Positions 1 to 8,062 of a stretch of DNA of 64,000 nucleotides are shown piece after piece. The stretch lies in the NCBI RefSeq assembly GCF_927798095.1, contig NZ_CAKMMF010000004.1, positions 62,001 through 126,000 on the forward strand. The letters run 5' to 3'. The stretch comes from Paenibacillus plantiphilus. Its GTDB lineage: Bacteria > Bacillota > Bacilli > Paenibacillales > Paenibacillaceae. The position numbers and the translations under genes were made by a program. The first letter of the stretch is position 1. The number at the start of each line of letters is the position of its first letter. The notes below the pieces were generated by a model, which was not told the DNA's origin, ran no database searches, and was given only the letters and a program-made list of their open reading frames with translations.

Positions 1-215
1 TCGATTGATCTGAGATTGGTCTCCACGATGGAGAGAATAAGAGGCAGAAGCGCATATTCACGAACAAGGTTAATTTCCTCCGTGGTGGGTATATTTTTGC
101 GCGGGGCTGATTCTCTCTCTCCTCCCTGTCGGTGTTTAATTAAACGCTCGCGGTGCTCGGGCAGCATCATACGGCTCGATTCCCATAGTCCATTTCCTTC
201 AAGTTTTTTACTCAT
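1..215 (-). CDS. YolD-like protein (3' end outside window)
   Basis: Partial gene read on the minus strand; about 71 codons are inside the window and no stop is reached. The start ATG at 215 overlaps the stop of the polymerase gene by four bases (ATGA), so the two are translationally coupled. The visible protein contains the run LWESSRMMLPEHRERL, which is typical of the YolD family (PF08863) that accompanies UvrX/YqjW-type Y-family polymerases in Bacillales. YolD proteins are thought to act with these polymerases in the SOS response, but the mechanism is not settled. It should share the LexA-controlled promoter upstream of the polymerase. Family assignment rests on this motif and on gene order. 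Confidence 0.8.
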   Translation of the reverse strand, partial: MSKKLEGNGLWESSRMMLPEHRERLIKHRQGGERESAPRKNIPTTEEINLVREYALLPLILSIVETNLRSI

Positions 216-1471
216 TTATAATGCCCCCCGATTTTGATCGCACGCTCACGCGCTTGCCCCGCCTCTCTTAACGAGGATGCCCGCAATATCGATGCCACGC
301 CGTATCTCTGCTTGATGCCATCAACTGCCCGGTCCAGATCGCGCAGCTTCTCGCGCTCCCCCATCGTCAGCTGGTACTCCCGGTCACCCGTTAATGATGA
401 TAAAGTTACTGCGAGCTTGCGGACGGGCAGGCCATCCCAATGCCGATTAAACAGCAGCCTGACAGCCTCGTATACTTCTACGGCTATATTCGTCGGATCC
501 GCAAGCTTCATCTGCCGAAAGAAGCCTGTGGGCCGATCAAAGTCCGCTCCCTGGGCTCCCGCTGCAACAACCCGTCCCATATATCCCTTCTCACGGCAGC
601 GGCGGCAAACCTCATCGCTTAACTCCAGCAGCACCGTATCAATTTCGTCCCGACTGCTGTAATCGCGCGGCAATGTCATGCCATGTCCGACCGATTGCTG
701 AAAATCGTGCGTGCCCGGCGTAACCGACGAATCATCGACGCCATTGGCGGTACGCCAGTAGACTTCCGCATTAATATCGCTGTTCTTGCCTAAGCGAAAG
801 CGCATTTTCCGTTTCAAATCCGGCAATGGCGTGGACGCAAGATCGCCTATTGTCTCTATTCCCATACGGTTAAAGTGTGATGTCATTCGGCCGGCCACAC
901 CGAACATATCGCTAATTTGCCGAGGCCACAATGTCATTGGGAGGTCTGATTTCCGCAGCGTAAAAATACCCGATTCGTTCTTCTTCGCGAATAGGTCGCA
1001 GGCCATTTTGGCAAGAATTTTCGTTGAGCTTATACCTACTCGCGCCCACACCCCCGTCTGAGTCCGCACCCTCGTTTGGATTTGCTGCGCGATCTCTTCA
1101 GGCGATCCAAAGAGCGCCGCCGATGCCGTTACATCGAGAAACTGCTCGTCGATGCTGAACGACTCAACCAGTTCTGTAAAATGCTCGAACGTTTTCGTAA
1201 TTAACATGGATACGTCAATATAGGTTTGCATGCGGGGGCGAATAACGATGAGCTCCTGACACTTGGCAAGCGCCTGGCCAAGTGTCTCGGCAGCCTTGAT
1301 GCCGTGAGTCTTGGCAATGGGACATGCCGCGAGAATAATGCCGCTGCGGCGTGTCGGATCACCCGCCACTACAACTGGCTTATCGTGATATTCCGGATGA
1401 GCCGCTTTCTCTATGCTGGCATAAAACGACTGGCAATCCACTAACATAATAACGCGCTCAACCGGTATCAT
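212..1471 (-). CDS. Y-family translesion DNA polymerase (UvrX/YqjW type)
   Basis: A 419-residue Y-family (DinB/UmuC-like) polymerase that would copy past DNA lesions. The palm motif LVDCQSFYASIEK near residue 10 is the UvrX/YqjW variant of the usual DxxxFFA motif, and SIDEQFLDVT near residue 105 holds the catalytic SIDE acidic pair. Thumb and little-finger regions follow, with the helix-hairpin-helix region around GIETIGDLAS. Length is normal for the family. It is the first gene of a two-gene unit with yolD (ATGA overlap). The upstream region carries a LexA-type operator inside its promoter, so SOS induction is expected. It could be called dinB-like, but the DCQSFYAS signature favours the UvrX/YqjW branch. 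Confidence 0.9.
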   Translation of the reverse strand: MIPVERVIMLVDCQSFYASIEKAAHPEYHDKPVVVAGDPTRRSGIILAACPIAKTHGIKAAETLGQALAKCQELIVIRPRMQTYIDVSMLITKTFEHFTELVESFSIDEQFLDVTASAALFGSPEEIAQQIQTRVRTQTGVWARVGISSTKILAKMACDLFAKKNESGIFTLRKSDLPMTLWPRQISDMFGVAGRMTSHFNRMGIETIGDLASTPLPDLKRKMRFRLGKNSDINAEVYWRTANGVDDSSVTPGTHDFQQSVGHGMTLPRDYSSRDEIDTVLLELSDEVCRRCREKGYMGRVVAAGAQGADFDRPTGFFRQMKLADPTNIAVEVYEAVRLLFNRHWDGLPVRKLAVTLSSLTGDREYQLTMGEREKLRDLDRAVDGIKQRYGVASILRASSLREAGQARERAIKIGGHYK

Positions 1472-1505
1472 GACACACCGCCTCCAAATACGAACATGTG
1501 ATCCT

Positions 1506-1536
1506 ATTATACACCGAATGTATGTTCGTAATGCAA
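1506..1536 (-). promoter_or_regulatory. LexA-controlled promoter of the Y-family polymerase gene
   Basis: CGAATGTATGTTCG at 1515-1528 differs at one position from the Bacillus LexA (DinR) consensus CGAAC-N4-GTTCG. On the minus strand it lies between a possible -35 (TTGCAT, 1531-1536) and a TATAAT -10 (1506-1511); the 19-base spacer is long. A further CGAAC half site sits at 1491-1495, nearer the gene. Repressor binding would block the promoter. Confidence 0.8.
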
Positions 1537-1616
1537 CGGTAATTCATCCATTTTCAGCATTGAAGAGGATAAGCTGTAAAAAAATGCGCGAATTTATACA
1601 GAATATGATAATATAT

Positions 1617-1640
1617 AATAACTTAAACGTTTAAGTTATT
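1617..1640. promoter_or_regulatory. perfect 24-bp palindrome upstream of MFS gene, likely operator
   Basis: The half site AATAACTTAAAC is followed directly by its exact reverse complement. It ends one base before the AAGGAGG ribosome-binding site of the MFS exporter and overlaps a TATAAT at 1614-1619. The position suits a repressor operator; the regulator is not encoded nearby. A dimeric ArsR/TetR/MarR-type repressor is a guess. Confidence 0.6.
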
Positions 1641-1654
1641 AAGGAGGCATGAAT

Positions 1655-2911
1655 GTGTTTATTCCTACTCAAGAAGCAGCTCTGCCCCGGCAAGAAACGC
1701 AAAGCATTTGGCGCAATCGAAATTTTGTATTGGTGCTCTCCGGCTACACCCTCTCTACCTTCGGCAACTGCTTTCACAGCGTCGCGCTTAGTCTATGGAT
1801 ATTGCAATCGACCGGAAGCGCCCGTTATATGTCCGCGATAATGCTGATTTATATTTTCACCCAGTTAGCCTTCGGCACCTTGGCAGGGACCGTTGTCGAT
1901 CGGATGGACCGGCGAAAACTGATGTGGATGGCGGATTTCATCAGAGGCGCGCTCGTGCTTGGAGTCGCCCTTTGCGTCTCCGTTCCGCACATTCCCATCG
2001 CGGTTGTCTTCGTGCTGACGGCATTAATCGCAGTGGGCGGTTTGTTCCAGTCCCCTGCTCTGCATGCCTCCATCGTCGATATCGTCGGTGCATCCAAAGT
2101 GCAGAAAGCGGTAGGCTTTATCAATATTAGCGATAATACCGCCCGAATTTCAGGCCTGGCCCTTGGAGGCGCATTTGTTGCGCTGTTCGGCGGCTCGGTA
2201 GCTATTATTGTCGACGCCTGCGCTTTTTTCCTGTCCGCGCTTCTGGTGCTGGCATGCAGCCGCTTCTCCGTCTCTCATTCGCATTCTGGACAGCGCGAAC
2301 GGCAAACCTTTTGGCAGGATATGAAATCGGGACTTCATTATATATGGAGGGATTCCTTCATACGCAGCCTGGTCTTTCTTTCGCCTATCGTCAATACCTT
2401 CTTCCTCGCAAGCCTGATGCTTGTCCAGGTCATGGCGGTTAAGCAATGGGCCGCGACTCCCGTGCAATTCGGCTTGATCGAAGCTTGTATCCCCAGCGGA
2501 TATATTATCGGAGCCGGCATTATTCTGCTGGCCGATGCAAAAATGAAGCGACGAGGCTTATGGATCTGCTTCAGCATGATCGCAATGAGTCCCGTCCTTG
2601 TCACGCTGTCGCTGTTGTCCTCTGCTTGGCCGGCTATCCCGCTTATTCTGCTGATGGGATTTTTATTTTCCTTCTGCACGATGCTGTCCAGCATTATTTT
2701 GCGGCTCAAGGTGAGCCCCGAGGTGCAGGGCAGAGTGTTCGCCACGCTGGGCTCCCTGTCCAGCGTACTTCCTCCGGTCGGAATCGTAGCCGCATCTTTT
2801 GTTGCCGATTTGAAAGGACCTGATCTGCCCTTGACAGCGAGCGGCATTGCTTTGCTCATTATTAGCCTGCTCTTCGTGTTGTTCCAGAAAGCGTTAAGGA
2901 CGTTCCGCTGA
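1655..2911 (+). CDS. MFS exporter (EntS/MFS_3-like)
   Basis: A roughly 418-residue integral membrane protein with about twelve hydrophobic segments, of the major facilitator superfamily. The cytoplasmic loop motif DRMDRRKLM (about residue 85) is the family motif A of MFS_3/enterobactin-exporter-like drug pumps. It probably expels a small molecule by proton antiport; the substrate cannot be told. An ATG at 1649 is in frame, but it lies only one base after the AAGGAGG (1641-1647), whereas the GTG at 1655 has a seven-base gap, so GTG is preferred. Expression is probably set by the 24-bp palindrome just upstream. A terminator follows. It is a single-gene unit. Confidence 0.85.
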   Translation: MFIPTQEAALPRQETQSIWRNRNFVLVLSGYTLSTFGNCFHSVALSLWILQSTGSARYMSAIMLIYIFTQLAFGTLAGTVVDRMDRRKLMWMADFIRGALVLGVALCVSVPHIPIAVVFVLTALIAVGGLFQSPALHASIVDIVGASKVQKAVGFINISDNTARISGLALGGAFVALFGGSVAIIVDACAFFLSALLVLACSRFSVSHSHSGQRERQTFWQDMKSGLHYIWRDSFIRSLVFLSPIVNTFFLASLMLVQVMAVKQWAATPVQFGLIEACIPSGYIIGAGIILLADAKMKRRGLWICFSMIAMSPVLVTLSLLSSAWPAIPLILLMGFLFSFCTMLSSIILRLKVSPEVQGRVFATLGSLSSVLPPVGIVAASFVADLKGPDLPLTASGIALLIISLLFVLFQKALRTFR

Positions 2912-2952
2912 TCAAAAGCAGGGCCATGTCATTCAATACTCTGCAGCGCAAA

Positions 2953-2999
2953 AAAACGATCCAGTGAGGCGGGCTGCCCGCACATCACAGGATCGTTTT
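2953..2999 (+). terminator. Rho-independent terminator after MFS gene
   Basis: AAAACGATCC pairs with GGATCGTTTT across a GC-rich inner hairpin (GGCGGGC/GCCCGC). It lies about 40 bases after the MFS stop. Confidence 0.75.
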
Positions 3000-3019
3000 A
3001 CTACGATCGGAGCCTTTAG

Positions 3020-3066
3020 GGGGTCCTTCCGTTCTTTTGCCCATTATCCCCAACGCTCAGAATGAC
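3020..3066 (-). repeat. dispersed intergenic repeat, copy A
   Basis: On the minus strand it reads CTGAGCGTTGGGGATAATGG followed by GCAAAAGAAC. The same core recurs at 3291-3340, 12541-12580 and 14028-14166, always between genes. Confidence 0.7.
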
Positions 3067-3097
3067 TCGTCGCCCCTCATCAATGACATATGGGTTA

Positions 3098-3278
3098 CGC
3101 TTCACGACAACGCGTCATGACAACGCTTCATGACAACACTTGATAGCAATGCTTGATAGCAACGCGTCATGACAACACTTGATAGCATGCTTGATAGCAA
3201 CGCGTCATGACAACACTTGATAGCAATGCTTGATAGCAACGCTCCATGACAACACTTGATAGCAATACTTGATAGCAA
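3098..3278 (+). repeat. 13-bp tandem repeat with 39-bp higher-order period
   Basis: Fourteen units of 13 bases (one has lost a base). Three unit types, CGCGTCATGACAA, CACTTGATAGCAA and TGCTTGATAGCAA, recur in this order, giving a 39-bp higher-order unit. The block lies between the MFS terminator and the diguanylate cyclase gene. Because 39 is divisible by three it leaves an open frame on the minus strand, which I regard as non-coding. Confidence 0.9.
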
Positions 3279-3290
3279 CACTTTGATGAT

Positions 3291-3340
3291 CGATCGCTCT
3301 CTGAGCGAAAGGGATAGTGGGCAAAAGAACGCTGAAGGGG
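3291..3340 (+). repeat. dispersed intergenic repeat, copy B
   Basis: CTGAGCGAAAGGGATAGTGG followed by GCAAAAGAACG; the same element as copy A in the opposite orientation. A partial echo (GATCGCTCTTTGAGC) occurs at about 3380. The 2912-3530 spacer thus holds a terminator, two copies of this repeat and the 13-bp satellite. Confidence 0.7.
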
Positions 3341-3530
3341 AGTAGCCTCCTCCTGTGCTGTCCTTCTATGATGGAAGCGGATCGCTCTTTGAGCAAACTG
3401 CTCTTCAACGATAATTTTCAACAAAAACCGCCAAACACACTCCTGCTTGCGCTATAATAATCGGATACTATCTATACCATCACCGTCCCGGTCCATCCAG
3501 CCGGACTGCCCCTCAGGAGGAGATTCATTC

Positions 3531-5180
3531 GTGCATTCAATGAGCCTGCGCACTATTCTTTCCCTTGTATTCGCCATACTTATCATCCTCATGTCGATAC
3601 TCCTCAGTATGACGACAAGCAGCCGCTCAACCAGAGAGGTCGAGGAGAAAATCGGCAATACCCTATCAGAAGTATCTTATCAAATGGCGGAAAATCTGGA
3701 TCATTTCATGTGGTCTCGCGCCGGCGAAATTCAAATTATAAGCAAGCTGGACGCACTGCGCAACCCGAATAATCCAGAGCGGGTACATGAACTGCTGGAG
3801 GATCTCAAGCTCAACTTCCCCTCGTTTACCTGGGTTGGATTCCTCAATCCGCAAGGAACGATCGTTGCTTCAACCGGCAACATATTGGTTGGCACAGATA
3901 TTTCCAAACGTCCAGTATATAAGGAGGCGCTGAAAAGCCAGTTCATCGGCGATGTCCACGATGCCGTTCTGCTCTCCAAGCTGCTTCCCAACCCCAGCGG
4001 CGAGCCGCTTCAATTCGTCGATATCAGCACTCCTGTCCACAATGCGGAGGGTGAATTCGTCGGCGTCCTGGCCGCGCATTTGAGCTGGGAATGGTCACGG
4101 CAAGTGGAGCGCTCCATTATGAAGCCCATCTCCGACCGTATGGAAGAGCTTGAAATCCTGATTGTCAGCAAACAGGACAATGTCGTCCTCATGGGTCCCA
4201 AGGCTATGATCGGCCAGCCGCTTGAGCTGGCAAGCATTCGCGAAGCGCAATCCGGCAAGAACTATTGGCGAACCGAGAAATGGCCTGATGGCGTAACCTA
4301 TTTAACAGGCTATGCGTACGGGGATGGCTACTTGAATTACTTAGGCCTTGGCTGGACAGTTGTCGTTCGCCAGCCTGCAGATATCGCTTTTGAATCTGTG
4401 AACCAGCTTCAGACGTCCATTATAACGATCGGTTCCCTCGCCGCTGTCCTGTTCGCGGTGGTTGGCTGGTTTATTGCAGGCATTGTCGCCAAGCCGCTGA
4501 AACGGATTGCAAGCGCGGCAGACCGGCTTCGCAACGGCGAGCAGGTCGAAATTCCTTACCAGCGAAGCTACAAGGATATCGAAATTTTATCCGCTTCTCT
4601 CCGCAGTCTCGTTGACAATCTGACACAAACGGAGAATGAGCTCGGTGCAATGAAGAGCTTGGCGCATCATGACAAGCTCACCGGACTTCCCAACCGGATT
4701 GCGCTGGATTCCTATTTGGACAAAGCCATTCACAAAACAGGGCAGGACGGAACCGCGCTAGCCTTCCTGTATCTTGATCTGGACGGCTTCAAGAAAATTA
4801 ACGATACACTGGGACATCTCGCGGGCGATCAGTTGCTCCAGCAAGTGGCAGTACGTCTCCAATCCTGTGTGCGAAGCGGCGAAATCATCTCCAGACTCGG
4901 TGGCGACGAGTTTATCGCTATCCTTCATACCTCCCGGGAGAATGCGGTTCAGGAAAGCCGCCTCATCGCGGATGAGATCATCCGCAGGTTGAATGAATCC
5001 TTCCTCATCGACGGCCAGCAAATCAAAATCGGCTGCAGCATAGGCGGATCTGTCTGGCCAACCGATGGGATGGAGCTCATTGAGACGATGCGTCTGGCAG
5101 ACGCAGCATTGTACGCCTCCAAGCGGGCCGGCAAGAACTGCACCACCTTTGCTTCCGAGGAGGCAGCGGGCGTAACATAG
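3531..5180 (+). CDS. membrane-bound diguanylate cyclase (dCache-HAMP-GGDEF)
   Basis: About 549 residues. One TM helix near residues 5-26, an extracellular dCache-type sensor (about 30-290, with the FVDISTPV and GVLAAHLSWEW runs usual in Cache domains), a second TM helix near 296-320, a HAMP linker, then a C-terminal GGDEF domain. GGDEF is intact at 457-461, so it should make cyclic di-GMP from two GTP. The usual inhibitory RxxD site is RSGE here, so product inhibition may be weak. There is no EAL or HD-GYP domain. GTG at 3531 is chosen as start because AGGAGG lies at 3515-3520 and a TATAAT at 3453-3458 would place transcription after the longer ATG at 3447. The Cache ligand is unknown. Confidence 0.9.
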   Translation: MHSMSLRTILSLVFAILIILMSILLSMTTSSRSTREVEEKIGNTLSEVSYQMAENLDHFMWSRAGEIQIISKLDALRNPNNPERVHELLEDLKLNFPSFTWVGFLNPQGTIVASTGNILVGTDISKRPVYKEALKSQFIGDVHDAVLLSKLLPNPSGEPLQFVDISTPVHNAEGEFVGVLAAHLSWEWSRQVERSIMKPISDRMEELEILIVSKQDNVVLMGPKAMIGQPLELASIREAQSGKNYWRTEKWPDGVTYLTGYAYGDGYLNYLGLGWTVVVRQPADIAFESVNQLQTSIITIGSLAAVLFAVVGWFIAGIVAKPLKRIASAADRLRNGEQVEIPYQRSYKDIEILSASLRSLVDNLTQTENELGAMKSLAHHDKLTGLPNRIALDSYLDKAIHKTGQDGTALAFLYLDLDGFKKINDTLGHLAGDQLLQQVAVRLQSCVRSGEIISRLGGDEFIAILHTSRENAVQESRLIADEIIRRLNESFLIDGQQIKIGCSIGGSVWPTDGMELIETMRLADAALYASKRAGKNCTTFASEEAAGVT

Positions 5181-5315
5181 CCGTCGCTCCGCCTCCACTG
5201 CTGCTAACGCGCTGCAGATTTCAAGCCTGAATAACCGAAACGATAGCAGTCATAACCGTAGCGCAACCGCTCATTCCAGCTCTCGACAGACTGCTGCTCA
5301 TCTGCCCCTGCTCTA

Positions 5316-7706
5316 TTAAACCGAATTTACCGTCGCCGTTTTCTGCGATTCTAATGCACACAGTCGCTTCGCTTCATCTGTAATAAACGGACTCCACTCA
5401 CCCTCTGCTGCATATAGGTGCAGCTCATGCATAGCTCGTGTGCATACCGTATAGAACAGCCTCCGTTCACTCTCACGGCTGTATTCTGATGACGAGGCAT
5501 CGTAGACAATAACTGCATCGAACTCGACCCCTTTGGCGAGATAGGAGGGAATAACGATGACTCCCGGCTCAAAGGATTCCGTTTCCTTCTCAAGCAATCG
5601 AAGCTCCGGAACAGCTTTCCCCAGCGCTTCATACGCAATTCGGCTCTGACTCACCGTCTTGCAGATCACGGCTATAGTCCCATGCCCTGCGGACAACAGC
5701 GCTTCAATTCGACAGCTGACCAAACGATGCAGCTCCGTCTCACCTGCAGCAGACGTTAGAGTCGGCTCCAATCCATCGCGATTAAACGGTTCAATCTTGT
5801 CTCCGCCTTCAATAAGCCTGCTCGTAAACTCCACAATCTGCCGTGTCGAACGGTAGCTTCGCATCAGCATGATCGTCTCCGTCTCCTCCGGCTCGAACAG
5901 CTCCGTTAACGCGGCGAACCCATCGCTCCCACCTGATGTGTGGGCATTAATGGATTGATTCAGATCACCAAGCGCCGTCACCCTGCTTCGCGGGAACATC
6001 CGCTTTAAAAAAACGAATTGAAAGGCCGTATAATCCTGTGCCTCATCAATCAAGAGATGGCGAACCGACGTATTCGTCTGAAAGCCGCGTATCCGTTCAA
6101 CCAGATACAAGAACGGAGTCGCATCCTCATAGGCCATTTCTCCGCCATCCAGCCGATTCACCATTCCCGCGCAAATCTCCGGCCATGCAGCAGGGAGCTT
6201 GCACCCTCCATTGGCAATAGAAACGGCAAAGGCAGGATCAGTGAACAGCTGGCGATAAATCGCCTTCAAGTCGATGAAGCCAAGCTTCTTTATGCGCGAG
6301 CGCAGAGGCTTGAACTTCTCCGCCACCACATATTTCGCCAGAAATCTATGTTCGCGATCATAATCGTTGAAGGATTCTTCAGTGAAGCCCTTTTGCCGTT
6401 TCAAACTTTGAAACGCCTTCAGATACGTTTCTTTGTCGAGCAGCTCGACTTCCTTCTCCACCCATGCCTCGCTGCAAGCCGCTTGCTCACGCTCCTTCAG
6501 CTTCTCCAGCAGCCATTCCGCCACAAGTCTCAGACGGTTCGGGATCGCAATTGAGTGATCCAGCGAATAGAAATACGCCTTCAGTGTATCCGCGTCCACC
6601 ACCGATTCGCCGCGGAACAGCAGGCTGCGGAATATGAGTCCCTGCTCGCCCAGATAAACCAGATAACGTTCCATGAGCTGAGCGTAATTCATGGATGCCT
6701 TATAACGAATCCCTTCCATTCGAGCCTTGTATCCCGGCTCATCCGCATTAGTTAAAGCATATTCAAGCTGAGCATAGGGCCCTTCCAGCTTGAATGCTTT
6801 GCCAATCCGATAAACAAGGTAATCCTGAAAGGTCGTTTGCTGCATATTTTCCTCACCCAGCTCGGGCAGCACTGTCGCCACATAGCTGTTGAACATCGGA
6901 TTCGGCGAGAACAATACGATTTGATCGGCGGTAAGCACTCCCCGGTAACGATAGAGCAGATACGCGACACGCTGGAGCGCTGCGGATGTTTTTCCGCTGC
7001 CAGCCGCGCCCTGCACAACGAGCAGCCTGCTGCGCTCATTGCGTATAATTCGATTCTGTTCCCGCTGAATCGTCGCGACGATGCTTTTCATCTGAGCATC
7101 GGACTGCCCTCCGAGCACCGCCTGCAGCAGCTCGTCACCGATCGTCACACCTGTATCGAACAGACTGAGGATCACACCTTCCCGAATCATATACTGCCGT
7201 TTAAGCTGCAGCTCTCCTTGAATAGTACCCATCGGCGTCTCATATTGGGCAGGTCCAGGCGGATAATCATAATAGAGGCTGGACACCGGCGCACGCCAAT
7301 CGTAGATCAAATAATTCTCATCACTGCCATCGCGCAGCGATGAAATACCGAGATAGATGGCTTCCGCGCTCTGCTCGCCTTCCTCCGCATAATCAATCCG
7401 CCCAAAATAAGGCGAGTGCTGCAGCTTATTCAACGTTCGAAGCTGCAGAGCAGCCTGACGGTGCGTCCGCTCCCGCTCGGACAACAGCTCTGCCTGCTGC
7501 TTCAGGCTGGCAAATGTCTCTGCCCTCTCTGCCGCATCATCAAAATTGACGGTAACGTCATCCCAAAAGTTTTTACGTATATCAATCATCTCTGATTTCG
7601 TATCCAAAGTCTCCTGCTCCAGCAAATGAATCCGTCTGCTAATTTCTGATACGACCTCATCGACACGCTGCTGCTCCAGCGACCAATTCTGATTCGTTTG
7701 ATTCAT
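5316..7706 (-). CDS. helD: HelD, RNA polymerase-recycling UvrD-like ATPase
   Basis: About 796 residues, close to B. subtilis HelD (774). HelD is an SF1 motor that binds RNA polymerase, prising stalled core enzyme off DNA. The N-terminal coiled coil (about 1-95) fits the secondary-channel arm. The PYFGRIDY/DWRAPVSSLYY block (about 99-145) is the HelD hallmark. Walker A GAAGSGKTS sits at about 233-241, Walker B DEAQD near 552, and GDLNQSI follows. The start is taken at ATG 7706 behind AGGGTGGT; a longer TTG start at 7727 is possible. A second, shorter HelD homologue lies at 29558-31630. Confidence 0.9.
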   Translation of the reverse strand: MNQTNQNWSLEQQRVDEVVSEISRRIHLLEQETLDTKSEMIDIRKNFWDDVTVNFDDAAERAETFASLKQQAELLSERERTHRQAALQLRTLNKLQHSPYFGRIDYAEEGEQSAEAIYLGISSLRDGSDENYLIYDWRAPVSSLYYDYPPGPAQYETPMGTIQGELQLKRQYMIREGVILSLFDTGVTIGDELLQAVLGGQSDAQMKSIVATIQREQNRIIRNERSRLLVVQGAAGSGKTSAALQRVAYLLYRYRGVLTADQIVLFSPNPMFNSYVATVLPELGEENMQQTTFQDYLVYRIGKAFKLEGPYAQLEYALTNADEPGYKARMEGIRYKASMNYAQLMERYLVYLGEQGLIFRSLLFRGESVVDADTLKAYFYSLDHSIAIPNRLRLVAEWLLEKLKEREQAACSEAWVEKEVELLDKETYLKAFQSLKRQKGFTEESFNDYDREHRFLAKYVVAEKFKPLRSRIKKLGFIDLKAIYRQLFTDPAFAVSIANGGCKLPAAWPEICAGMVNRLDGGEMAYEDATPFLYLVERIRGFQTNTSVRHLLIDEAQDYTAFQFVFLKRMFPRSRVTALGDLNQSINAHTSGGSDGFAALTELFEPEETETIMLMRSYRSTRQIVEFTSRLIEGGDKIEPFNRDGLEPTLTSAAGETELHRLVSCRIEALLSAGHGTIAVICKTVSQSRIAYEALGKAVPELRLLEKETESFEPGVIVIPSYLAKGVEFDAVIVYDASSSEYSRESERRLFYTVCTRAMHELHLYAAEGEWSPFITDEAKRLCALESQKTATVNSV

Positions 7707-7794
7707 AACAACCACCCTCTTCTCCAAAACTACGGCTTAAACAATAGGCCTCCAAAGCCTTCTACAACAAACAACAAGCTTCTCCAATCAACGC

Positions 7795-7824
7795 TTGACA
7801 GCAATTAAATCTCTGTGATATAAT
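7795..7824 (+). promoter_or_regulatory. near-consensus SigA promoter with no ORF downstream
   Basis: TTGACA (7795-7800), an 18-base spacer and TATAAT (7819-7824). Both hexamers are perfect. The only downstream element on this strand before the convergent sleB gene is a terminator hairpin at 7929-7971. Confidence 0.75.
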
Positions 7825-7830
7825 TATTTT

Positions 7831-7971
7831 GGATAATACTATCCACGAAGAATAAGTTGTTTGGATTCCAAACTTGATTTTATCAGATTTCGATCGGAAG
7901 ATCAACCTGATCTAACTATAATACATAGAGGCTGCCCCGTAAGTAGTTTACTACTAACAGGGCAGCCTTTT
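7831..7971 (+). ncRNA. candidate small RNA, about 140 nt
   Basis: A transcript from the perfect promoter would begin near 7831 and end at the hairpin at 7929-7971. No ORF with a ribosome-binding site lies within. A short 5' hairpin (GGATA-ATAC-TATCC) sits at the predicted 5' end or straddles it, and a GATC-rich segment that can fold (ATCAG...CTGAT) is central. The neighbours, helD and sleB, are both on the other strand, so it is not a leader of either. The sequence does not match a known RNA family that I recognise. Confidence 0.5.
7929..7971 (+). terminator. terminator hairpin, recurrent structured element (copy 1)
   Basis: AGGCTGCCC pairs with GGGCAGCCT, followed by TTTT. The loop contains its own small stem AGTAG-TTTA-CTACT. 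A near copy with compensating base changes is at 50048-50088. Confidence 0.7.
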
Positions 7972-7985
7972 AATGTCTACCTTAC

Positions 7986-8028
7986 GCAAAGCCAGCAGCT
8001 CTTTTGCATAAGAATTAGCTGGCTTTGC
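7986..8028. repeat. inverted repeat downstream of sleB
   Basis: GCAAAGCCAGC (7986-7996) and GCTGGCTTTGC (8018-8028) form an 11-bp perfect stem with a 21-base loop. There is no T-run, so it may stabilise the sleB 3' end or simply sit between convergent transcripts. Confidence 0.5.
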
Positions 8029-8062
8029 TGAACAGAGATATATTTTCACCAAAGATCACGGT

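Noticed and set aside
3098-3278. CRISPR array
   Set aside because: Units are contiguous, 13 bp long, with no unique spacers and no cas genes; the same reasoning applies to the arrays at 14.0, 29.4 and 46.6 kb.
3167-3424. 85- and 67-residue minus-strand ORFs (CYQVLLSSVVM repeats)
   Set aside because: They are translations of the 13/39-bp satellite; a period divisible by three keeps any frame open. No ribosome-binding site or family.
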